From: Pseudacidovorax intermedius
Lineage (GTDB): Bacteria > Pseudomonadota > Gammaproteobacteria > Burkholderiales > Burkholderiaceae_C
Direction: 5' to 3'
Length of the DNA: 64,000 nucleotides
NCBI RefSeq assembly: GCF_003350475.1
Contig: NZ_QQAV01000012.1
Location: forward strand, 94,524-158,523
Part shown: positions 49,301-56,194 of the stretch, piece by piece
How the letters are laid out: every line of letters begins with the position of its first letter
How positions within the stretch are numbered: position 1 is the stretch's first letter
Notes under the pieces: model-generated
The model's database searches: none
Seen by the model: the letters and a program-made list of their open reading frames with translations, nothing else
What the model was told of the DNA's origin: nothing
Translations under genes and position numbers: made by a program

Positions 49301-50303
49301 GGGCAGGCGCCGCGCTGCGCTGCAGCCAGGCGAGGAAGTCGGCACCGGCTCGCGGCAGGTCGTAGTGCGGCACGAAGCCGGTATCCCGCCGCAGGGCCGT
49401 GATGTCCATGCTGGCGCGGTCGTAGTCGGCGTAGGGCTCGATGTTGGCGGCGTCCCCTTCGGCGGCGATGCCCCAGTCAGCGCTCTCGAAGCCCGGCTGC
49501 GTGGCGAGCCAGGCGCACCAGTCGGCCACCGACCATTCGAAGCCGGCGGCCAGGTTGTAGATGGGCTGCGATGGCGCCTCGGTGTCGAGCAGCCCCGCGA
49601 TGGCGGCGGCCGCATCGCGAACGTAGAGCCAGTCGCGGCGCAGCGGGCGCGGCAGCCGCACCGGTTGACGGGCGCGCAGCAGCCGCAAGGCCTGAAGCGG
49701 CGCGCTGGGCGTGTCACGCACGCCGGTGTCGCGCTCCCAGGGGCCGAAGCAGGTGCCCAGGCGGCCGATGCGCAGGTCCATGCCCAGCAGATCGGCCAGA
49801 CGATATGCGGCCGCTTCGGCCGCCATCTTGGAGATGCCGTACAGCCCCTCTGGCTGCAGCGGCGTGTCGGTCTCATGCAGAGGGCCGGGCAGGCGTCCGC
49901 TCGCACCATAGGCGGAGCCGGAGCTGGCCAGCAGCACCCGCTGAACCCCCTGCGCGGCCGCCAGACGCAGCGCTGTCGTCACGGCCACCAGATTGACGGC
50001 AAAGATGCATTCGGGCGCGCGCCGTTCGCGCTCGGCCGCCGCGGTCACGGCCGCCAGCAGCACCAGGCGTTGCGGCCGGTGCAGGGCCAGTGCGGCCTCC
50101 AGCGCCGCGGCATCGCCCACGTCGCCGCGCAGCGCGGTGAAGCGTCCGGGCAGCGTGGCCAGCGCGCGTTGTGCCGCTTCCGGCAGCGGCGCCACATCCC
50201 AGCCGACGACCGTCTCGCCGCGTGCGAGCAGATGCTCCACCAGCGCCAGGCCGACGAAGCCCGCGGCGCCGGTGATGAAGGTGACCGGCACGGTGTCAAC
50301 CAT
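49293..50303 (-). CDS. NAD-dependent epimerase/dehydratase (extended SDR)
   Basis: A 336-residue extended SDR: VTFITGAAGFVGLALVEHLLARGE (NAD binding), LLASSGSAYGASGRL, QPEGLYGISKMAAEAAAYRLADLLGMDLRIGRLGTCFGPWE and DWLYVRDAAAAIAGLL. It looks like the nucleoside-sugar or sugar-acid epimerase subfamily. Its 3' end overlaps the SDR gene and its start overlaps the ABC ATPase stop by 8 bp, so it is embedded in the transporter-catabolism operon even though sugar epimerases are not an obvious part of hydantoin breakdown. Confidence 0.85.
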   Translation of the reverse strand: MVDTVPVTFITGAAGFVGLALVEHLLARGETVVGWDVAPLPEAAQRALATLPGRFTALRGDVGDAAALEAALALHRPQRLVLLAAVTAAAERERRAPECIFAVNLVAVTTALRLAAAQGVQRVLLASSGSAYGASGRLPGPLHETDTPLQPEGLYGISKMAAEAAAYRLADLLGMDLRIGRLGTCFGPWERDTGVRDTPSAPLQALRLLRARQPVRLPRPLRRDWLYVRDAAAAIAGLLDTEAPSQPIYNLAAGFEWSVADWCAWLATQPGFESADWGIAAEGDAANIEPYADYDRASMDITALRRDTGFVPHYDLPRAGADFLAWLQRSAAPAHV

Positions 50304-51081
50304 GCGCGGCAGCGGCCGGGGTGGCCGCGCCCTCGGGCCGCAACAGCTGCAGGATGTGGCGCTTGTAGTCGTTGAAACGCGGACTGGTCGAATCGCGCGG
50401 GCGCGGCAGGTCCACCTCGATCAGCTCGCGGATGCGGCCCGGTCGCGCCGACATGACCGCGATGTGCGTGCCCAGCGCCAGCGACTCCTCGATGCCGTGC
50501 GTGACGAACACGATGGTGCTCTGGCTGTCGCGCCAGATGCGCACCAGCTCGGCATGCATGTCCATCTTGGTCTGCTCGTCCAGCGCGCCGAAGGGCTCGT
50601 CCATCAGGATCACCTCCGGATTCATCAGCAGCGCCCGGGCGATGCCCACCCGCTGGTTCATGCCGCCCGACAGCTCGCTGGGAAAGTGGTTCTCGAAGCC
50701 GCGCAACCCCACCATGTCGATGAAGTGCTGCGCCTTCTTGCGCCGCTCGGCCTTGGGCAGGCCGCGCATGGTGAGGTGGAAGGCCACGTTCTCCCACACC
50801 GGCAGCCAGGGCATCAGCGTGGGCTGCTGGAAGACCACGCCGCGGTCCACGCCCGGCGCGGTTACCTCCCGGCCGCCCACGGCCACCACGCCCCGCGTGG
50901 GATGGTCGAAGCCCGCGATCATGTTCAGGAGCGTGGACTTGCCGCAGCCGCTCGGGCCCAGCAGGCACAGGAATTCGTTGCGCCCCACGCTGAGGCTCAC
51001 GTCGTCCAGCGCCTTGACGGCGCTGCCGCGGCGCGGGTCCTCGAAATGACGCGAGACGTTCTGGATGGTGATGAGGCTCAT
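50296..51081 (-). CDS. ABC transporter ATP-binding protein (nitrate/taurine/pyrimidine importer type)
   Basis: A 261-residue ATPase of the SsuB/TauB/NrtD group: Walker A LLGPSGCGKSTLLNMIAGF, Q-loop VFQQPTLMPWLPVWENVAF, signature ELSGGMNQRVGIARALL, Walker B VILMDEPFGALDEQTK and the switch VTHGIEESLALG. It energises import together with the permease and binding protein encoded just upstream on the same strand (3-bp gap to the permease). Confidence 0.94.
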   Translation of the reverse strand: MSLITIQNVSRHFEDPRRGSAVKALDDVSLSVGRNEFLCLLGPSGCGKSTLLNMIAGFDHPTRGVVAVGGREVTAPGVDRGVVFQQPTLMPWLPVWENVAFHLTMRGLPKAERRKKAQHFIDMVGLRGFENHFPSELSGGMNQRVGIARALLMNPEVILMDEPFGALDEQTKMDMHAELVRIWRDSQSTIVFVTHGIEESLALGTHIAVMSARPGRIRELIEVDLPRPRDSTSPRFNDYKRHILQLLRPEGAATPAAAAHG

Positions 51082-51084
51082 GGC

Positions 51085-51975
51085 TCAGCCTTCCTTCGAT
51101 TGCAGGGTGGAGCCGCGCTGCCAGCGCAGCACGCGTGCCGACAGCAGCTTGATCAGCAGATCGCTGCAGTAGCCCAGCAGGCCGATGCTGGCCATGGCGG
51201 CGATGACGATGTCGTAGCGCAGGAAGTAGTACGAGTCCCAGAGCACATAGCCCACGCCGCTCTTCACGGCCACCATCTCGGCCGTGACGGTCAGCATCCA
51301 GGCCGAGCCGATGGCGATGCGCAGGCCCGAGAAGATGCTGGGCAGCGCCGCCGGGAACACGATGTGCCGCAGCAGCAGCCGTGGCGTGCCGCCGGCCATG
51401 GCACCCGCGCGCAGCAGGTTGCGGTCGCAGGTCTTCACGCCGTGGATGGTCGACAGCAGCACCGGGAAGAAGGAGCCCAGGAAGACCAGGAAGATGGCCG
51501 GCTTGTTGGCGATGCCGAACCAGATGATGGCCAGCGGGATCCACGACACCGGCGGCACCGGCCGCAGCACCTGCAGCAGCGGCTCGATCAGCTTCTCGAT
51601 GGTGCGCGACCAGCCGATGGCCATGCCGAGGCCGATGCCCAGCGCCGCCGCCAGCGCGAAGCCGGCGAACACGCGGCCGGCGCTGGCCGCCACGTCGAAG
51701 ATCCAGTGGCCCGAATAGGTCTGCGTGTTGCCATCGGTGCCGATCACCCAGTCGGCCCAGGCCACCAGCACCTGCGAAGGCGCCGGCAGCAGCGCGGGCG
51801 GCAGCACGCCCGAGCGGGAGAACAGCTCCCAGCCGATGAGCACCAGGGCCGGCACGATGGCGCGCTCGATGCGCCGGTACAGCCGCTTCCAGGCCGGCAT
51901 CGCGGCTGTCTGCGCGGCCGCGGGCGCGGCCGGCAGCGTGGTCGTGGAGGAGTCCGCCATCGTCGTCCCACCCAT
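51085..51975 (-). CDS. ABC transporter permease
   Basis: A 296-residue inner-membrane permease of the SsuC/TauC family, with a long N-terminal cytoplasmic Ala/Thr-rich stretch, about six helices, and the EAA-type loop IFSGLRIAIGSAWMLTVTAEMVAVKSGVGYVLWDSYYFLRYDIV. PVPPVSWIPLAIIWFGIANKPAIFLVFLGSFFPVLLSTIHGVK is the usual core sequence. It lies 4 bp downstream of the binding-protein gene. Confidence 0.93.
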   Translation of the reverse strand: MGGTTMADSSTTTLPAAPAAAQTAAMPAWKRLYRRIERAIVPALVLIGWELFSRSGVLPPALLPAPSQVLVAWADWVIGTDGNTQTYSGHWIFDVAASAGRVFAGFALAAALGIGLGMAIGWSRTIEKLIEPLLQVLRPVPPVSWIPLAIIWFGIANKPAIFLVFLGSFFPVLLSTIHGVKTCDRNLLRAGAMAGGTPRLLLRHIVFPAALPSIFSGLRIAIGSAWMLTVTAEMVAVKSGVGYVLWDSYYFLRYDIVIAAMASIGLLGYCSDLLIKLLSARVLRWQRGSTLQSKEG

Positions 51976-51979
51976 GGCC

Positions 51980-52981
51980 TCAATAGCCCAGCTGCGACTT
52001 GGGCTTGCCCGTCGCGGCTTCCAGGAAGCGGTAGTCGATGTTCTTCTCGACCGCCGCGGTCACGTCGTTGTTGATGTACTTGAGGTCGCGCATCATCTGC
52101 GCGATGGCCACGGCCGAGGCGCGGTGGATCTCGTAGTCGGGGTACAGGTTGGCGGCGGCGCCGGTGGCGATGGCCTTGTCCAGGCCGGTCACCTTCTGGA
52201 TGGTGTCGATGAACAGGCCCTTGTCCTTGGTCATCAGGTCGTTGACCTTGATGATCGAGCGCACGGTCTCTTCCACCGCCTTGGGCTTGCTGGCGATCAC
52301 GTCGGAGCGGGTGACGATCAGGTTCGTGAGCTTGCCGGCCGCCTGGTCATAGGGATAGGTGAAGAACTTGGCGGCCTTCACTTCGCGGATCTGGGTGGCG
52401 AAGGGGTCGACCGAGCAGATCAGCTCCACCTCGCCGCGGCGCAGGGCCTGCACGTGGTCCGACGGGTTGGGGATGTTGATGAACTGGACGTCCTTGTTGA
52501 TGTCGATGCCCTGCTTGGCGAAGGCGCCGCGCATGTGGATGTCCTGCGCGTTGCCGCGCGAGGCCGCGACGCGGAAGGGCTTGCCCTGGGCCTTGTAGTC
52601 GGCGATGACCTTCTTCAGGCCCGCCCAGTCGTTCTCGGCCACAGGCACGTCGTTGCCCACCAGGATCTGCGATCCGCCGTTGATCTGGCCCGAGATGGCG
52701 ACCACGTCGAAGCCTTTGTCGAGCGCGGTGGCGTAGTGCAGGTAGGTGACCTGGGCGACGTCGATGCTCTTGGACAGCAGGGCTGTGAGCACGTCGTTGC
52801 CGGTGTTGAAGCCGGTGGCTTCGAGCTTGACCTTGGAGGCGTCGGCGTTCTGCGGCGTGAGGGCCAGCGGCGTGCAGTGCGCGCACTTGGCGTAGCCGAG
52901 CTTGATGGCGTCCTGCGCCTGGCCGGCGAGCGGCAGCAGGGCGGCGGCGGCCACCAGGAGGGGAGCGATGAATTGGCGCAT
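51980..52981 (-). CDS. ABC transporter substrate-binding protein (NMT1/SsuA-like)
   Basis: A 333-residue periplasmic binding protein with signal MRQFIAPLLVAAAALLPLAGQA|QD. The mature protein starts AIKLGYAKCAHCTPLALTPQNAD, an unusual Cys-x-x-Cys in the first strand loop, followed by NDVLTALLSKSIDVAQVTYLHYATALDKGFDVVAISGQINGGSQILVG, RGEVELICSVDPFATQIR and DPLFTKDKG-like regions typical for NitT/TauT proteins. The ATG at 52981 has GGGA six bases ahead. With the hydantoinase downstream, the cargo may be a hydantoin or pyrimidine-like ring (inference). Confidence 0.88.
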   Translation of the reverse strand: MRQFIAPLLVAAAALLPLAGQAQDAIKLGYAKCAHCTPLALTPQNADASKVKLEATGFNTGNDVLTALLSKSIDVAQVTYLHYATALDKGFDVVAISGQINGGSQILVGNDVPVAENDWAGLKKVIADYKAQGKPFRVAASRGNAQDIHMRGAFAKQGIDINKDVQFINIPNPSDHVQALRRGEVELICSVDPFATQIREVKAAKFFTYPYDQAAGKLTNLIVTRSDVIASKPKAVEETVRSIIKVNDLMTKDKGLFIDTIQKVTGLDKAIATGAAANLYPDYEIHRASAVAIAQMMRDLKYINNDVTAAVEKNIDYRFLEAATGKPKSQLGY

Positions 52982-53057
52982 GGGCATTCCCGGAAGGTTG
53001 AACAACAGGACCGGTGCGAAACCGGATACCTGCCTTCAAGCAATGGGCGTGCCACTT

Positions 53058-53157
53058 TGTATCCAATCCGTTCGACCGTTGAATGCACCCTTTCCTTTGA
53101 AAAAAGAAGGCGCACCGCCGGAAGACACCGCTCAATTGCGCATCATGATTGGATACA
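53058..53157. promoter_or_regulatory. Pair of inverted 10-bp half-sites TGTATCCAAT / ATTGGATACA
   Basis: TGTATCCAAT at 53058-53067 and its exact complement at 53148-53157, 80 bp apart, upstream of the hydantoin-type operon (start 52981). The pair could be two binding sites for a GntR/LysR-type regulator; no regulator gene is adjacent. Confidence 0.4.
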
Positions 53158-53226
53158 GTTTCTCTTCATGGTGCATCCATGCACCCCTTCGATGCGGCCG
53201 TGGCCCTGGTGCGTGCGCCAAAGCAA

Positions 53227-53246
53227 ACGGGCCCCGAAGGGCCCGT
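53227..53246 (-). terminator. Rho-independent terminator of the Lap-type tolC gene
   Basis: A perfect 8-bp stem ACGGGCCC/GGGCCCGT with a 4-base loop (TTCG on the minus strand), 38 bp after the stop of the minus-strand gene at 53284, followed on that strand by TTTGCTTT. Good terminator shape. The gap 52982-53283 (about 300 bp) otherwise contains only the half-site pair and no gene. Confidence 0.8.
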
Positions 53247-53283
53247 CGTCTTGCCGGAAAGCCCCTCGACAGGGGCGGCGCGG

Positions 53284-55179
53284 TCAGCGCACCGGCGTGG
53301 CTACCTCGGACTGGATCTTCCAGGCCTGGCCTTCACGCACGAAGCGCAGCGTCTTGTTGACCACGTCGTTGTAGTCGCTGGAGCGGTAGGTCTGCTTGAA
53401 GGAAGCCTGGGCGGCATTGGCGCCATCCGCGCGCACCTGCAGGTCCTCCACCGTCACACTGATCGGGCCGGCCTTGGTCACCCGCGTCGTGCGCAGCGAC
53501 TTCCAGGCTTCCACACTGCCCTGCTGAGGACGGAAGGTGCTGGAGTAGAAGGCCATGTAGTTGTTCAGGTCCTTGGCCGACCAGGTGCGGGCCCAGGACT
53601 GCACCGTGGATGCCACGCCGGAGGTGTCGGGCGCGGTCTGTGCCGGCACCGGCAGCGGGCGCGGTGCGGGCGAGGTCTGGCCGGGGGTGGGCTGCAGCGG
53701 CGGCCGGGCAGCCACCACCGCGGCCGTGTCCAGCACCTGCGGCGGCGTCATCTCGGTGCTGCAAAGCACGGCCTCGTCCTCGGCCTGGCCGCCCTCGGGC
53801 ACCTCGGGCGCATCGACCATCAGCGGCTTCTGGTTCATGGCCGGCAGCAGGCCGTTGGTCTGCTGCAGCACGCGGTAACCGGCCAGCAGGTAGTCGTAGC
53901 GGGCGTTGACCACGGCGCGGCGGGCCTGGAACACCTCGTTCTCGGTGTCCAGCAAGTCCAGCAGCGAGCGCTGGCCGATGTCGAACTGCTGGCGGAAGGC
54001 CTCGCGCGCCTTCTCGCTGGACAGCTGGTGCTGCTCCAGGTAATTCAGTTGCTCGCGCAGGCGACGCAGGTCGTTGTAGGCGATGGTGGCGGTCTGGCGG
54101 ATGTTGCGGCAGGCCAGGTCGCGCTGGTCCTGCGCGGCGTAGAAGTTCTCCTGCGCGGCACGGGCCCGGGCATCGTCGGCACCGCCGCGGTAGAGGTTGT
54201 AGTTCAGCACCACCTGCACCGAACTGTTCTGCACACGCTGCACGGTATCCAGGCCGGACAGCTGCTTGTCCGTGCCGGTCTGCGCCACGAAGGCCACGGT
54301 GGGCGACTTGGCGGCCGTGCGCACGTCCAGGTCGGCACGGGCGGCGCGGATGCCCGACACGGCCGACAGGAAGCCCGGGTTGCGGCGCATGGCCTCGTTC
54401 AGCACCTGCTGGGCAGGCGGCAGGTTGGCCGAGGTCTCGGGCACCGGCGCCAGCTGGGCCGCGGGCAGCTGGCCCACCAGGCGCTGGAAGCGCTGGGTCA
54501 CGTCGTGCAGGTTGGCGCTGTCGGTGAGCCAGTTCGACTGCGACAGGGCGGCGCGCCCCTGGGCCAGTTCCAGGTCCACGCGCTTGCCCACACCGGCCGA
54601 GGCACGGCGGTCGAGCTGCTCGCGCGTCTCGTTGTGGAAGCCCCAGTTGTCGGCGGCCAGCCGCTCCAGCTCGCGATAGCGGGCCACGTCGATGTAGGCC
54701 TGCACGGCCTGCAGCGCGATCTCGTCGCTGGCAGCCAGGTAGTCGTAGTAGCGGCTCAGCTTGGCAAAGCCGGCGCGGCGCGTGTCGCTGGAGGCGGCGC
54801 CGCCGTCGAACAGGGTCTGGCGCAGCTGCAGGTTGGCGCCGGGACGGCTGTAGCTCTGGCTGTCGCTGCCGCTGATGCGGCTGCTCTGGTAACCGGTGAA
54901 GGCCTGCAGATCCACCTGGGGACGCAGCGCGCTGCGCGCCACGGCCTGCTCGGCATCGGAAGCCTGGTACATGCGCAGGCGCGCCAGCACCTCAGGATTG
55001 CGGTTGATGGCCAGGCCGACGGCATCGCCCAGCGAGGCCGGCGGCAGCGCAGTGGCGGCAGCGGCAGGCGCCACTGCAGGCGTCGGAGCGGACGCCGAGG
55101 TGGCAGGCGTCTGGGCGACGGCGACACTGCAGGCCAACAAGGCGGCCACGGCAACGGGGCGGAAGGTCAGCACGGACAT
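53284..55179 (-). CDS. TolC/LapE-like outer membrane protein with extra C-terminal NTF2-like domain
   Basis: A 631-residue outer-membrane exporter subunit. The first about 450 residues form a TolC-family protein with signal peptide (VAVAALLACSVAVA|QT), Ala/Pro linker and two OEP repeats (SLGDAVGLAINRNPEVLARLRMYQASDAEQAVARSALRPQVDLQAF; RGGADDARARAAQENFYAAQDQRDLACRNIRQTATIAYNDLRRL...AREAFRQQFDIGQRSLLDLLDTENEVFQARRAVVNARYDYLLAGYRVLQ). After a Pro-rich linker, residues about 520-631 form a small domain (VQSWARTWSAKDLNNYMAFYSSTFRPQ...YNDVVNKTLRFVREGQAWKIQSE) typical of NTF2/SnoaL-like folds. It belongs with the LapG, LapD and adhesin genes beside it. Start ATG 55179. Confidence 0.85.
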   Translation of the reverse strand: MSVLTFRPVAVAALLACSVAVAQTPATSASAPTPAVAPAAAATALPPASLGDAVGLAINRNPEVLARLRMYQASDAEQAVARSALRPQVDLQAFTGYQSSRISGSDSQSYSRPGANLQLRQTLFDGGAASSDTRRAGFAKLSRYYDYLAASDEIALQAVQAYIDVARYRELERLAADNWGFHNETREQLDRRASAGVGKRVDLELAQGRAALSQSNWLTDSANLHDVTQRFQRLVGQLPAAQLAPVPETSANLPPAQQVLNEAMRRNPGFLSAVSGIRAARADLDVRTAAKSPTVAFVAQTGTDKQLSGLDTVQRVQNSSVQVVLNYNLYRGGADDARARAAQENFYAAQDQRDLACRNIRQTATIAYNDLRRLREQLNYLEQHQLSSEKAREAFRQQFDIGQRSLLDLLDTENEVFQARRAVVNARYDYLLAGYRVLQQTNGLLPAMNQKPLMVDAPEVPEGGQAEDEAVLCSTEMTPPQVLDTAAVVAARPPLQPTPGQTSPAPRPLPVPAQTAPDTSGVASTVQSWARTWSAKDLNNYMAFYSSTFRPQQGSVEAWKSLRTTRVTKAGPISVTVEDLQVRADGANAAQASFKQTYRSSDYNDVVNKTLRFVREGQAWKIQSEVATPVR

Positions 55180-55327
55180 ACGATCAATCAAGGTCCTGGG
55201 TGGATTTGTAAAAAAGATGGCGCGTGTCTGGTTGTTGTCAGGCTTCTTTCGCTCGCGCCGTGCGGCTGCGTGGGCCAGCTGCATCAATCTAATAAATTAT
55301 TCTACGTAGCGGTAACAGACTGGTTAA

Positions 55328-55343
55328 GAATGTTGCAACATTC
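55328..55343. promoter_or_regulatory. Perfect 16-bp palindrome GAATGTTGCAACATTC
   Basis: Lies in the divergent region between the tolC-like gene (start 55179) and lapG (start 55384), within an AT-rich stretch. A perfect 16-bp dyad in a divergent promoter region is a good candidate regulator site, perhaps controlling both arms of the Lap module. The binder is unknown. Confidence 0.55.
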
Positions 55344-55383
55344 CGCTTACATTCGGAACTTTTCCGCGCTGGACCGCTGACGG

Positions 55384-56130
55384 GTGCCCTTCCGCTTCCC
55401 TTTTTGCGCCCAGCCTGTCGTGTTTACGCAACTCTTCTTCGCCCTGTTGCCCGGCCCGCGCACGCCACCCGTGGCGGGTCGCCGGACATGGGTCGCGCTG
55501 CTCCTGGCCGTGCTGCTGGCGCTGGGCGGCCCGGCGGGCGTCCGCGCGTGGGATGCGGCGCTCATGGAGCGCACCATGGTCCAGCGCTACGGCGCCTGGG
55601 GCCAGCAGGCCTTCACGGCCTGGCGCACGCTGGTCGACAGTGCCGCCCAGCTCGACGAACGCGAGAAGCTGCGCCGCGTGAACGAACACTGGAACCGCGC
55701 CGTGCGCTTCGGCGAGGACATGGAGATCTGGGGCCAGGAGGACTACTGGGCGACGCCGGTCGAGACCCTGGGCCGCGGCCGTGGCGACTGCGAGGACTAC
55801 GTCATCGGCAAGTACTTCACCCTGCGCGCGATGGGCGTGCCCGAGGAGCGGCTGCGCCTGACCTATGTGCGCGCCCGCGTGGGCGGCGCCACGCAGGCGC
55901 ACATGGTGCTGAGCTACTACGCCACGCCCGAGGCCATGCCGCTCGTGCTCGACAGCCTGGTCTCCAGCATCATGCCGGCCAGCTCGCGCCCCGATCTCAC
56001 GCCCGTCTTCAGCTTCAACGCAGAAGGCATCTTTGCCGGTACGGGCAACGCCGCCAGCCATCCGGTGGACCGGCTCACCCGCTGGCGCGACGTGCTCGCG
56101 CGCATGCGTGCCGAGGGCTCGATCCCATGA
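55384..56130 (+). CDS. lapG: LapG-like periplasmic transglutaminase-type cysteine protease
   Basis: A 248-residue protein (GTG start at 55384; a GTG at 55420 is also possible) with an N-terminal hydrophobic segment (TWVALLLAVLLALGGPAGVRAW) and a BTLCP/DUF920-type catalytic domain. The catalytic Cys lies in GRGRGDCEDYVIGKYFTL, His in GGATQAHMVLSYYATP and Asp in LVLDSLVSSI. In Pseudomonas LapG cleaves the N terminus of a giant adhesin unless LapD sequesters it. It precedes the lapD-like gene by 64 bp. Confidence 0.88.
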   Translation: MPFRFPFCAQPVVFTQLFFALLPGPRTPPVAGRRTWVALLLAVLLALGGPAGVRAWDAALMERTMVQRYGAWGQQAFTAWRTLVDSAAQLDEREKLRRVNEHWNRAVRFGEDMEIWGQEDYWATPVETLGRGRGDCEDYVIGKYFTLRAMGVPEERLRLTYVRARVGGATQAHMVLSYYATPEAMPLVLDSLVSSIMPASSRPDLTPVFSFNAEGIFAGTGNAASHPVDRLTRWRDVLARMRAEGSIP

Positions 56131-56194
56131 CCTTCCCCTGCCCTGCCGGCGCCCGCTTCTGCTGCCGGCAACGTCCCCTCCAAGGAGAAATCCC

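Noticed and set aside
46283..52981. Thiamine precursor (THI5/NMT1) operon
   Set aside because: The ABC genes belong to the broad NitT/TauT group, but no thiamine genes or TPP riboswitch-like structure is visible, whereas a dihydropyrimidinase is coupled to them.
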